Shown here: positions 9,141 through 18,078 of the stretch, one piece after another
Layout: the number at the start of each line of letters is the position of its first letter
Position numbering within the stretch: the first letter of the stretch is position 1
From: Phycisphaerae bacterium
Lineage (GTDB): Bacteria; Planctomycetota; Phycisphaerae; Phycisphaerales; UBA1924
Length of the DNA: 64,000 nt
NCBI GenBank assembly: GCA_030432905.1
Contig: JAUILU010000001.1
Location: 744,001 to 808,000 of the forward strand
Direction of reading: 5' to 3'
Translations under genes and position numbers: made by a program
The notes under the pieces: model-generated
The model's database searches: none
What the model saw: the letters and a program-made list of their open reading frames with translations, nothing else
What the model was told of the DNA's origin: nothing

Positions 9141-10715
9141 TTATAACGGGGGTGCCGCTCTGCAGAGGACCGCGGACCTTGCCAACAGGTCGCCCCGGTG
9201 CCTGCCGCTGGGCTCGGAGATCACCAGCATCGAGACCGGCGGGACGAGCCACTTGATGATGTTGCGCGCCAGAGACCTCAGCGGTGCCGGGGGCCTGAAC
9301 TGCCCGGGCGGGAGCCCCTCGGCGGACTTGTCGACCCGTGCAACAATAAGCCCCGTCAGCGTCTTGCCGACCGATCTGCCGAATAGCGCCTCGCCGAACG
9401 AGCAGTGCATGACGTTGACCATGAGCGCGATGAGCAGGGGCCAGACGTCGAGTCGGCCCGTGGCCGGCACCGCGAGCGGGCCGAGCACTTCGAGCAGGGT
9501 CATGTCCATGGTGCGGGACACGATGAACAGCCCCACCATCCCATCGATAATCGTCGCGAGCAGCCTCCGGCCCGGCCCGGCGATCGCAAGTCCGGGCGGG
9601 AGCACGATGACATCGCCCTCGGGCGAGGGCCTGAGCACCAGCAGGAGCACCAGCCCCATGAACATCATCAGCAGCAACGCCAGATGCCTGAACTCGCCCG
9701 CCGACACCGGGGCGCGAGTGATCGCCTGCCCTGTGTAGACCGGTCGGCCTTCGAGCAAGCTGAACTCGATGACGCGGCGCAGCGGGTTCGAGATCGCCGG
9801 GGAGGGCAGGCTCGAATCGACTTCTTCCGTACGCTCGCCCTCGTTGGTCCAGACGATCACGAGCCTGCCTGTGCTGTGCAGAATCGCGGCGGACATGGGC
9901 GAACCGGGCGGATCGATCGCGCCGAGCTTGAGCGGGCCGTCTTCGCCGAAGGACCAGACCTCGGCTCGCGGGTCGGCGCGGACCACACCGATGACTTCGC
10001 CGTTGTACACGCCGAGAACCTGCATCGTGCCGAGCGCGGCGAGCGAGAGCCTGTCCGACGTCGGCAATTCGGTGCGCGTCCAGAGTTCGCCGGTGCGTGT
10101 GTGCAGAACGATCGTGTCGCGTAGATGCTCGACGAGGTGCAGCCCCTGCCCCGTGGCGTACAGATGCGTGTTGAACGAGTCGTCCCACTCGGTGTCGAAG
10201 CGGGATTCCTCCCAGCCGCTGTTCTGAAGTTGGAGCAAGAGCCTGTCGCTGTCTTTGGTCACAAGCGCGGTCGGCACACCGTCATCAACCGCAAGCCCGA
10301 GCACCCTGTCGTACCCGGTGATCGCGGGCATGTAGCGCAGCCGATCTCTTGGTTCTCGCACCCAGTGGTCCTGGACCTTGGTGGGCAGGACACCGAGCTT
10401 GGCGACTTGGAACGAGCCGTCGAGCTCGGCTGGGAAAACCAGATACACGCTCGAGCCGTCGGCCGCGAGGAAACTCGGGGGTTCGTTCAGCGCCGAGACC
10501 GCTTTGAGTCTGCCCGCTGCCGAGGGCATCGCGATGCCGGTCGGCACGCGTGGCGGGATGTGCACGAGCGTTGCCTCGTCCTCGCCCGGAACCTGAGCGA
10601 TGACCCAGCCGTGCGAGGCATGATCGACACCCGAAGCGCCGGCGAGCTGCTCCTGAGCACGCACGCTCGGCAGCACTAACGCAACCAATGCGATAGCAAG
10701 CAGCTTTCGGATCAC
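9141..10715 (-). CDS. RDD-family membrane protein with large secreted N-terminal domain
   Basis: 524 residues. A signal peptide (LLAIALVALVLPSVRAQ) precedes about 310 residues of beta-rich sequence with repeated WVREPRD/GLHLVEH/GELWTRTEL-like blades, suggestive of a propeller. Then a membrane helix (HLALLLMMFMGLVLLLVL), and an RDD domain: GRRLLATIIDGMVGLFI with the Arg and Asp, a further membrane span, and FGRSVGKTLTGLIVARVD. RDD proteins are small polytopic membrane proteins, some linked to ion transport. Fusion to a long exported domain is unusual. Its ATG overlaps the stop of the lipoprotein gene by 4 bases. Confidence 0.75.
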   Translation of the reverse strand: MIRKLLAIALVALVLPSVRAQEQLAGASGVDHASHGWVIAQVPGEDEATLVHIPPRVPTGIAMPSAAGRLKAVSALNEPPSFLAADGSSVYLVFPAELDGSFQVAKLGVLPTKVQDHWVREPRDRLRYMPAITGYDRVLGLAVDDGVPTALVTKDSDRLLLQLQNSGWEESRFDTEWDDSFNTHLYATGQGLHLVEHLRDTIVLHTRTGELWTRTELPTSDRLSLAALGTMQVLGVYNGEVIGVVRADPRAEVWSFGEDGPLKLGAIDPPGSPMSAAILHSTGRLVIVWTNEGERTEEVDSSLPSPAISNPLRRVIEFSLLEGRPVYTGQAITRAPVSAGEFRHLALLLMMFMGLVLLLVLRPSPEGDVIVLPPGLAIAGPGRRLLATIIDGMVGLFIVSRTMDMTLLEVLGPLAVPATGRLDVWPLLIALMVNVMHCSFGEALFGRSVGKTLTGLIVARVDKSAEGLPPGQFRPPAPLRSLARNIIKWLVPPVSMLVISEPSGRHRGDLLARSAVLCRAAPPL

Positions 10716-11608
10716 GGCGCCATCCCGGCTTCGGTCTCTCTGAGATACACGAACTTCTCGACCTGGAAACGCTTGGCCAGCTCGTTGAAGTCGAACACGA
10801 CGGGCTTGGGTCTGCGGTTGGAGATCTCGGCGCCGGTCAGTGTCATCTCGATCCGGGACTCGGCGCTCGGCACATCGACGGTGATCCGTGTCGGCACGCG
10901 CTGGTGGTTGAGCGGGTCGATACGGTTGAGCACCCGCTCGAAATTCGACAGATTCGACCTTGCGATCAGCTCACCATCGGGCGACACCAGATCCACGCCG
11001 ACCGGCTCGTAGGCAAGGCGCGTCAGGTACACCACACGCACGCGGTCTGGCTCGACAAACCGCACCGCGAAAATCTCAGCTGGGTCAAGGTCCTCTCGGT
11101 CACACTCGATGACCTCGCCGGCTAGCTCTGCTCCGACGTCGGGCCATGCGTTGAGGTCGGCGAGCATGAGCAGGTCGGTCGGGAGCACGGGCACACCCAT
11201 ACGCCGGAGCGCGAGGTCGCGAGCGCCGGCTTGATCGCCGATGTACGCGACCTTCTCTTCGAGGCGTTCGATCCACCAGAAGCGGTCGTCATCGCAGCCG
11301 AGCAGGAGGTAGGTCTCGCCCAGCTTGCCGATGGTCAGCGCGACGTTGGCGGGCTTGACGACCTGGAAATGCCCCTTGCCTTGTTGTCTTCGGTTCTTGC
11401 CCTCGCCGTCGATGTAGCGGAGCCCGACGACCGCGCGTGCCCAGAAGCGATCGATCGCGCCGACACGCTCGTCGGCGCGGGCTTTGACCTCGTCGTAGGT
11501 GGGCAGAACCGTTTGCTGTTCCTCGGTGAGCCACGTGTTCCCGGTGTTGCAACCAAGAAGCACAAGCGTCAGCGAAACCAGCAGGCAGCGGCTGAGCGTC
11601 TTAGTCAT
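10712..11608 (-). CDS. Predicted lipoprotein of unknown function
   Basis: 298 residues. The N-terminus is a lipoprotein signal (CLLVSLTLVLLGC) with the lipobox LLGC at Cys20, so the mature protein should be lipid-anchored. The rest is beta-rich (ARAVVGLRYIDGEGKNRRQQGKGHFQVVKPANVAL, YLLLGCDDDRFWWIE), reminiscent of LolA/LolB-type or outer-membrane lipoprotein carrier folds, but no motif proves this. It overlaps the upstream gene by 8 bases and the RDD gene by 4, so all three are translated together. Confidence 0.72.
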   Translation of the reverse strand: MTKTLSRCLLVSLTLVLLGCNTGNTWLTEEQQTVLPTYDEVKARADERVGAIDRFWARAVVGLRYIDGEGKNRRQQGKGHFQVVKPANVALTIGKLGETYLLLGCDDDRFWWIERLEEKVAYIGDQAGARDLALRRMGVPVLPTDLLMLADLNAWPDVGAELAGEVIECDREDLDPAEIFAVRFVEPDRVRVVYLTRLAYEPVGVDLVSPDGELIARSNLSNFERVLNRIDPLNHQRVPTRITVDVPSAESRIEMTLTGAEISNRRPKPVVFDFNELAKRFQVEKFVYLRETEAGMAP

Positions 11609-12131
11609 CGCCCGATTCCATGACCTGCTCGATCTGCTCGGCGAGCTGCGTCAGCGCGGCTTCATCGAGCTCGCCCGCGGCTTGCGGATCGTGCACGCGA
11701 GTCGGCTCGGTGCCCTCCTCGGCGCCCTTGGGCAGGACGAGAAGCTGGCTGTCCTCGGTACCGACGTATTCGAGCAGACGTTTACGCATGAGCATGAGCG
11801 CCAGGACGTAGCGGAAGGCGAGACGCCGCGTGTCGTCGGTGCCGTCGAGCTGCTCGAAGAGATCGACCATGCCGTCGGCGCTGATGAGCGGGTCTTGCTT
11901 CTTGCCCGGCTCTGGGATTTCAGTGCGCCAGGTCGCGAAGACGCTCCGGTCGTCGGCTGGCCTCGCGCCGCCTTCCCAGGCTTCGAGCGAGTAGTCGAGC
12001 CGATCGAGTTCTTCATCGTCGGCGCGTTCGAGCAGGACAACGACCATGAACCTGCCGGGCACCAGCGGCTCGCCGGTGTGGGCGCACCGGCTTGTCGTAC
12101 GGGGGATCGAGAATGGTTGGGTGGCACTCAC
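11601..12131 (-). CDS. Conserved-looking hypothetical protein
   Basis: 176 residues, no signal peptide or membrane span. The start has two cysteines separated by intervening residues (SRCAHTGEPLVPG) followed by GRFMVVVLLERADDEELDRLDYS and a helical C-terminus. I do not recognise the family. The CxxT-G-pattern and the 'W-x-T-EIP' middle part resemble small planctomycete proteins of unknown function. It ends with an 8-base overlap with the lipoprotein gene. Strand, spacing and codon use agree with a real gene. Confidence 0.7.
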   Translation of the reverse strand: MSATQPFSIPRTTSRCAHTGEPLVPGRFMVVVLLERADDEELDRLDYSLEAWEGGARPADDRSVFATWRTEIPEPGKKQDPLISADGMVDLFEQLDGTDDTRRLAFRYVLALMLMRKRLLEYVGTEDSQLLVLPKGAEEGTEPTRVHDPQAAGELDEAALTQLAEQIEQVMESGDD

Positions 12132-12149
12132 AGATCGAGTCTACGTCGG

Positions 12150-12365
12150 CTACTTGCAGGACAACTCGAAGAATCGCTGGCCTGTGCCACTTCTGCCGAC
12201 TCTGAATTTCTTGGTCAGGCCGCAGGTCGGGCACCTCGCGACGTATTCGGGGTCCTCGGGTCTGCGGTAGACGCGGATGTACTGGTTGGCGCACTTGAAG
12301 TAGATCCGGAGATAGGGCCGACCGACGGGCGAGGGGTTGTTTCCGGGATGGTTTGGCTGCGCCAT
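12150..12365 (-). CDS. Small cysteine-containing protein, unknown function
   Basis: 71 residues from the ATG at 12365. A longer open frame reaches 12530 but would run through the divergent lpxI start, so the short form is chosen. The C-terminal half has one CPTCG knuckle (YVARCPTCGLTKKFRVG), an upstream Cys (FKCANQY) and a Cys next to the C-terminus (ELSCK), so four cysteines could bind one zinc. It is the first gene of the long minus-strand run and faces lpxI across 122 bases. Confidence 0.65.
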   Translation of the reverse strand: MAQPNHPGNNPSPVGRPYLRIYFKCANQYIRVYRRPEDPEYVARCPTCGLTKKFRVGRSGTGQRFFELSCK

Positions 12366-12487
12366 GGCACCGGGGTATCGGCGAAACGGGCCAGAACGCC
12401 TCAGCCATCGGGGCTTTAGAATGTTTGGGTACCGTTCGTTCTGGGGCGATTCTGCGCCATCTGCCGATCTACGATGACACCGAACGC

Positions 12488-13408
12488 ATGACTTCGCCCC
12501 TGACCATCCTGCCCGACCCCCCGCCACCACCGACGGCGATCGGTCTCATCGCGGGCGGGGGCCGACTGCCCTCGCTGGTCGCCGAGGGACTCCGCGAGGC
12601 TGGCCACCCGGTGCACGGCCTCGGGCTTTCGGGGATTTTCGATCCAGAACTGCCGCTGTTGTGCGACACGTTCAAAACAGTCGGGCTGTTCCGCGTCGGC
12701 GGCTGGGGCAAAGCGCTGCGCCGGCTCGGCGTGCATCACGCGATCATGGTCGGCAATGTCAACAAGGCCCGGCTTCATCACGACCCGCTGAAGTTGGTGC
12801 GCAGCGTCCCGGATTTCAGGACGTTTCAGATCTGGTACCGTAAGCTCCGGCACGATCGGCGATCACACGCCCTGCTGCGGGCGGTCGCGGACGAACTCGA
12901 CAGGAGCGGGGTCAGCCTCATCGATTCAACCATGTCCATCGGCAACCAACTGGCAACCAGCGGCGTCATGACACGGCGCAAGCCGACCGCGGATCAAAGG
13001 GCGGATATCGATTTCGTCTGGCCGCTGCTGACCGAGACGCTCAGGCTCGACATCGGCCAGGCGATCGCGGTGCGGGACCGCGACGTGATCGCGGTTGAGG
13101 CTGTCGAGGGCACGGACCGGATGATCAAGCGTGTCGCGGGCCTGTGCAAGGCCAAAGGCTGGACGCTCTGCAAGGGTGCCCGCGCTGGGCACGACCGGCG
13201 CAGCGACGTGCCGACTGTCGGGCTCGACACGATCCGGAACCTTTACGAGAACGGCGGGCGCTGCCTGGCGCTGGCTGCGGGCGATGTGATCATGCTCGAC
13301 AAACCTTACCTTCTTGACCTTGCGGATGAGATGGGCATCGCGGTGATCGGTGTCCCGATCGGCCCGAGCGGCAGCGCGCCGTGCCGGGACGATGTCTCAA
13401 GCGACTGA
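12488..13408 (+). CDS. lpxI: UDP-2,3-diacylglucosamine diphosphatase LpxI
   Basis: 306 residues from the ATG at 12488. The N-terminal domain has the family's IGLIAGGGRLPSLVAEGLREAGHPV and the GGWGKALRRLGVHHAIMVGNVNKARL segment; the C-terminal catalytic domain has GQAIAVRDRDVIAVEAVEGTDRMI with the conserved EGTD, then KGARAGHDRRSDVPTVGLDTI. LpxI converts UDP-2,3-diacylglucosamine to lipid X and UMP in lipid A synthesis, replacing LpxH. Its presence argues for an outer membrane with lipid A. It is followed after 8 bases by the TlyA-like gene. Confidence 0.93.
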   Translation: MTSPLTILPDPPPPPTAIGLIAGGGRLPSLVAEGLREAGHPVHGLGLSGIFDPELPLLCDTFKTVGLFRVGGWGKALRRLGVHHAIMVGNVNKARLHHDPLKLVRSVPDFRTFQIWYRKLRHDRRSHALLRAVADELDRSGVSLIDSTMSIGNQLATSGVMTRRKPTADQRADIDFVWPLLTETLRLDIGQAIAVRDRDVIAVEAVEGTDRMIKRVAGLCKAKGWTLCKGARAGHDRRSDVPTVGLDTIRNLYENGGRCLALAAGDVIMLDKPYLLDLADEMGIAVIGVPIGPSGSAPCRDDVSSD

Positions 13409-13416
13409 TCCGATCC

Positions 13417-14022
13417 ATGCCCAGAGACCCTGACAACCCGTACGTCAGCCGGGGCGGGCTGAAGATGCGCCACGCGCTCCAGACGTTCGGCCTCGACGTC
13501 GCGGGCCTCCGGTGCGCCGACCTCGGCTGCTCGACCGGCGGGTTCACCGATTGCCTCCTCCAGCACGGCGCGGCCTCGGTCACCTGCGTCGATACCGCGT
13601 ACGGCCAGCTCGAATGGAAGCTCCGCTCAGACCCGCGGGTCACGACCGTCGAACGCACCAACGCGCTGCACGCAGAGCCTCCAGAGGGTGGGGTTGATCT
13701 TGTGGTGATCGATCTTGGTTGGACGCCGCAACGACTGGCGATCCCCGCGGCGCTCGGTTGGCTGAGCGAAACCGGCCGGATCATCTCGCTCATCAAGCCC
13801 CACTACGAGCTGAGCGACCAGATGGGCAAAGCCGAGCACAGCGACATAGTGCTGGACGACGACAAAGCCCTGGAAATCACTGAGCATTCGATCGCGGACA
13901 TCACAAAGCTCGGGCTGAAACTCGACGGGCTGACACGCTCGCCCATCCTCGGCGGCGGCAAACGGTCAAAGAGTAAATCCAAAGGCAACCCGGAATGGCT
14001 CGCGCTGCTCGCGCGCGTCTGA
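13417..14022 (+). CDS. TlyA/FtsJ-like SAM-dependent rRNA methyltransferase lacking an S4 domain
   Basis: 201 residues from the ATG at 13417. It begins directly with the TlyA-type YVSRGGLKMRHALQTF, then the SAM-binding DLGCSTGGFTDCLL, VDTAYGQLEWKLR, and the NALHAEPPEGGVDLVVIDLGW and SLIKPHYEL blocks. TlyA methylates 2'-O positions of rRNA. Normal TlyA proteins have about 60 extra N-terminal residues forming an S4 RNA-binding domain; here that is absent, and the lpxI stop only 8 bases upstream leaves no room for it. It converges tail to tail with obg. Confidence 0.85.
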   Translation: MPRDPDNPYVSRGGLKMRHALQTFGLDVAGLRCADLGCSTGGFTDCLLQHGAASVTCVDTAYGQLEWKLRSDPRVTTVERTNALHAEPPEGGVDLVVIDLGWTPQRLAIPAALGWLSETGRIISLIKPHYELSDQMGKAEHSDIVLDDDKALEITEHSIADITKLGLKLDGLTRSPILGGGKRSKSKSKGNPEWLALLARV

Positions 14023-14029
14023 CCTGACC

Positions 14030-15076
<1,047 letters not shown>

Positions 15077-15099
15077 TCACCCGCGGGTCGATCACCGGC

Positions 15100-15501
15100 T
15101 CAGGCGGCCCGCATGAACTTGCCCGAGCAGAAATGGGCGATCAGGCGCTGCTTGTCCCCGAAGCGGACAAACCTCGTGAACTCGGCGGCCATCTTGACCG
15201 GGCCGACGTTCATGTCTTCTTCGTCGAGCCAGACGACCTTGCCGAAAACCTCGATGTAGCGTTCGCGGTTGTCCGCCGGTGGCAGGCCGTGGATATCGAG
15301 CGGCAGGTCGATCCGGAGCACGACGGTGGCGCCGAGCTCGACCGGGCGGTCCATCTCGAATTTCAGGCCGGCTTCGGAGATGTCGTAGGCGTGGCCCTCG
15401 AAGTCGAACGCGTCCTGGTCAAGGAATCGCATCGTGACGCGGGAATACATCGGCGAGAGTGCGAAGCGGTCGTACTTGCGTCTGTTGATGTGATTCTGCA
15501 T
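15100..15501 (-). CDS. PilZ-domain protein
   Basis: 133 residues. It starts with RRKYDRFALSPMYSRVTMRF, has AYDISEAGLKFEMDRPVELGATVVLRIDLP and a second strand set with FGKVVWLDEEDMNVGPVKMAAEFTRF. This is the PilZ barrel; the c-di-GMP pattern RxxxR is present as RRKYDR and the DxSxxG as DISEAG. PilZ proteins read c-di-GMP and affect motility, export or polysaccharide. A single-domain adaptor of this type could work with the flagellar locus, but that link is inference. Confidence 0.85.
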   Translation of the reverse strand: MQNHINRRKYDRFALSPMYSRVTMRFLDQDAFDFEGHAYDISEAGLKFEMDRPVELGATVVLRIDLPLDIHGLPPADNRERYIEVFGKVVWLDEEDMNVGPVKMAAEFTRFVRFGDKQRLIAHFCSGKFMRAA

Positions 15502-15647
15502 CTTGCCATGCCTCCGTCCGCGGAATTCGCGGGGTTGGTATGGCTATCGGTCCCATATAACCCTCACTTCAGATGTTGTGAGGGAGAATCCGTAAGGACG
15601 TGGGCTGGCGCGGATGCTGCGCGGGCGGGCACCGGCTCGAAACAGGC

Positions 15648-16109
15648 TTAGTTGCGGGGATCTGAGCCGCGAAGCTCGATGCTCAGGCCGTCGATTTTGA
15701 CGCCGAGTCTCTGCTCGATTTGCTTCAGGAGTTCGGGCTCGATGGCGCTGTGGAGCTGATCGCTCAGGTCCATGGGCACGTCGATGACCTTGCCGTCTTC
15801 GGTGACGAGGTGGGCGTGTTCTGAAACGTCGGCGTCGTAACGCGAAGCGCCGGTTGCGCTCGGGATGCGTCGGCACAGGCCGGAAGCGGCGAGGGCTTCG
15901 AGTGTGTTGTACACCGTGGCGAGGCTCATGCCGGGCTGGTTCTCGCGGACAGCTTCGAAGAGCTCGTCGGCGCATTTGTGCGACTTGGTGCTGGCCAGGG
16001 CCATGTAGACGTCTTCACGCTGGCGAGTGGCGCGGAGGCCGTGCTCGCGGAGCATCTGCTTGGCGGTCTCGCGTGTGAGCTCTTCTTGGTGGTGTGTGTG
16101 GTCGTGCAT
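15648..16109 (-). CDS. Fur-family transcriptional regulator
   Basis: 153 residues. The winged-helix part has REHGLRATRQREDVYMAL and the recognition region SLATVYNTLEALAASGLCRR. The dimerisation half has SRYDADVSEHAHLVTEDGKVIDVPMDLSD, i.e. the metal-site His/Asp pattern HAHL. The two CxxC zinc pairs found in most Fur and PerR proteins are not visible: the usual HLxCxxC is HLVTEDG. It is therefore a Fur homologue that probably lacks the structural zinc, and its metal and regulon cannot be assigned from sequence. Confidence 0.88.
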   Translation of the reverse strand: MHDHTHHQEELTRETAKQMLREHGLRATRQREDVYMALASTKSHKCADELFEAVRENQPGMSLATVYNTLEALAASGLCRRIPSATGASRYDADVSEHAHLVTEDGKVIDVPMDLSDQLHSAIEPELLKQIEQRLGVKIDGLSIELRGSDPRN

Positions 16110-16166
16110 CGCAAGTTCTCTGTCTGTCTGAGTATAGCTCGGCTTTGGCGTGACCCAAACCCCCTA

Positions 16167-16667
16167 CTACCAATCAGACACCGGCACCTGCTCGCTCGCC
16201 ACGGGTGGTCTGGTAATGACCATCTTCTGGTGCGGGATGGCGGCTTCCTCGAACTCCTCGCCCTCGGGCTGCCAGCCGAGTTGCTCGTAGAAACTGACCG
16301 CGGAGGTCTGTGCGTGGCAGTACAGGCCCTCGAGGCCCATCTCGCCGAAGGCCTTGCTCTCGACCTCGATGACGATTCTTTTGCCGATGCCCTCGCCTTG
16401 GCGCTGCGGGTCGACCGCCATCTGCATGAGCTTGCCGAAGCCGGGCCGATCGGTCTCGCGGAGCAGGAGCACACACCCGATGACCCGGTCGCCGCCCGGG
16501 GTGCTGGTGGTGGCGACGAAGTGCTCGAACCGCTCCTCGAAGCCGGGGTAGGCCTCGATGAATTTCTGGATGTCGTAGCCGATGGGTTCGAGCAGGACGC
16601 GCTCGCGGAGCCGGCACTCGCCGGGGTAGAGCGGGTCGTCGCGTGTGATTTGCTTGTATGTGATCAA
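16167..16667 (-). CDS. GNAT-family N-acetyltransferase
   Basis: 166 residues. The acetyl-CoA binding motif A is clear: LMQMAVDPQRQGEGIGKRIVIEVESKA, followed by CHAQTSAVSFYEQLGWQPEGEEF. The N-terminus (YPGECRLRERVLLEPIGYDI) resembles the ElaA/YjdJ-like group. Substrate unknown. It ends 57 bases before the fur start and is divergent from ispG across 107 bases. Confidence 0.85.
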   Translation of the reverse strand: MITYKQITRDDPLYPGECRLRERVLLEPIGYDIQKFIEAYPGFEERFEHFVATTSTPGGDRVIGCVLLLRETDRPGFGKLMQMAVDPQRQGEGIGKRIVIEVESKAFGEMGLEGLYCHAQTSAVSFYEQLGWQPEGEEFEEAAIPHQKMVITRPPVASEQVPVSDW

Positions 16668-16774
16668 CGGGTGGCCTCGTATCTCGTGAACATACCTCGG
16701 AGAGGTAGCGTATCACCTCGGAGGCCGGGCGGTCACCGCCCAAGGCTTGCCCTTTGCCCCTATCCTTACACACC

Positions 16775-18067
16775 ATGTTTGAACGCAGACCAACACGCCA
16801 GATCCGCGTCGGGAACGACAAAACGGGCGTCGTCCTCATCGGCGGCGGGCTGGAGGGCACCACGCCGGCGCCCGTCAGCGTTCAGACCATGACCGCCGGC
16901 TACACGTACGAGATCGACAAGTGCGTGACGGAGATCAACCGGCTGGCGGCCGCGGGCGCGGACGTCGTCAGGGTCGCGGTCCCCGAGCGCAAGGACACCG
17001 AGGCGCTGGCTGAGATCCTGAACCAGACGTCGGTGCCGATCGTGGCGGACGTGCACTTCCACTTCAAGCGGGCGCTGGAAGCGGTCGAGGCGGGCGTACA
17101 CAAGATCAGGCTCAACCCGGGCAACATCCAGGACCGGGACCAGGTCAACGCTGTCATCGACGCGTGCAAGGACGCGGGCATCCCGATCCGCGTCGGCGTG
17201 AACGAGGGCTCGATCATCGAGCGCAAGGACAAAGAGCAGCGCAAGCAAGAGCTCGGCAAGTTCTTCGAGAAGGGCAACATCGGGGGCAAGAACGCGATGC
17301 TCCTAGGGCTCATCATCGCCAAGCTCGAAGAGTACATGGACATCTTCTACGAACGCGACTTCCGCGACGTCGCGATCAGCTGCAAGTCGATGGACGCCGC
17401 GTTCACGGTCGCTGCGTACAAGGAAGTCTCGAAGCGGTTCGACGAGCCCTTGCACCTCGGCGTCACACACGCGGGGCCGAAGGAAACCGGCGCGATCCGC
17501 TCGATCGCGGCGCTGGCGGGGCTGCTGACACAGGGCGTGGGCGACACGGTGCGGATCAGCTACGCCAACGACCCGGTGTACGAGGTTGAGGACGGGCTGG
17601 AGCTGATGTACTCGCTCGGACTCCGCGAGCGCGAGGGCGTTGAGCTGATCGCCTGCCCCACCTGCGGCAGGATTCAGGTCGATCTCTTCACGCTCGTGCA
17701 GGAAGTCAGGCAGAAACTCGCGGACGCGATTACCGCGCCGATCAAGGTCGCGGTGATGGGCTGCGTTGTGAACGGCCCCGGCGAGGCCGAGGGCGCGGAC
17801 GTGGCTGTGTTCGCTGGCAACAAGCGAGGCATCATCTACGTGCAGGGCGAGCGCGTTGCCAATGTGCCCGAGCACGAGATCCTGGATCGGCTCCTCGAAG
17901 AGTGCACGATTTTCCAGCGGAAGGTGCTGGCGGGCGAGGCGAAGCTGGGCGAGAAGGTGGTCGAGATCGTGCCGCCGGACCCGATCGGTGAGCTGGGCTC
18001 GGGCATCGACAAGATCGCCTCGGGCAACGTCGAGAAGGCCACGGGTCTGACGATCAACAAGACCTGA
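16775..18067 (+). CDS. ispG: (E)-4-hydroxy-3-methylbut-2-enyl-diphosphate synthase IspG
   Basis: 430 residues from the ATG at 16775. The N-terminal TIM-barrel part has VSVQTMTAG and VPIVADVHFHFKRALEA, KIRLNPGNI. The C-terminal part has the [4Fe-4S] ligands Cys294 and Cys297 (CPTCGR), Cys330 (MGCVVNGPGEA) and Glu337. IspG is the penultimate enzyme of the non-mevalonate isoprenoid pathway. It is divergent from the GNAT gene and converges with the HEAT-repeat gene 11 bases downstream. Confidence 0.97.
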   Translation: MFERRPTRQIRVGNDKTGVVLIGGGLEGTTPAPVSVQTMTAGYTYEIDKCVTEINRLAAAGADVVRVAVPERKDTEALAEILNQTSVPIVADVHFHFKRALEAVEAGVHKIRLNPGNIQDRDQVNAVIDACKDAGIPIRVGVNEGSIIERKDKEQRKQELGKFFEKGNIGGKNAMLLGLIIAKLEEYMDIFYERDFRDVAISCKSMDAAFTVAAYKEVSKRFDEPLHLGVTHAGPKETGAIRSIAALAGLLTQGVGDTVRISYANDPVYEVEDGLELMYSLGLREREGVELIACPTCGRIQVDLFTLVQEVRQKLADAITAPIKVAVMGCVVNGPGEAEGADVAVFAGNKRGIIYVQGERVANVPEHEILDRLLEECTIFQRKVLAGEAKLGEKVVEIVPPDPIGELGSGIDKIASGNVEKATGLTINKT

Positions 18068-18078
18068 GCGAAGCGTAT

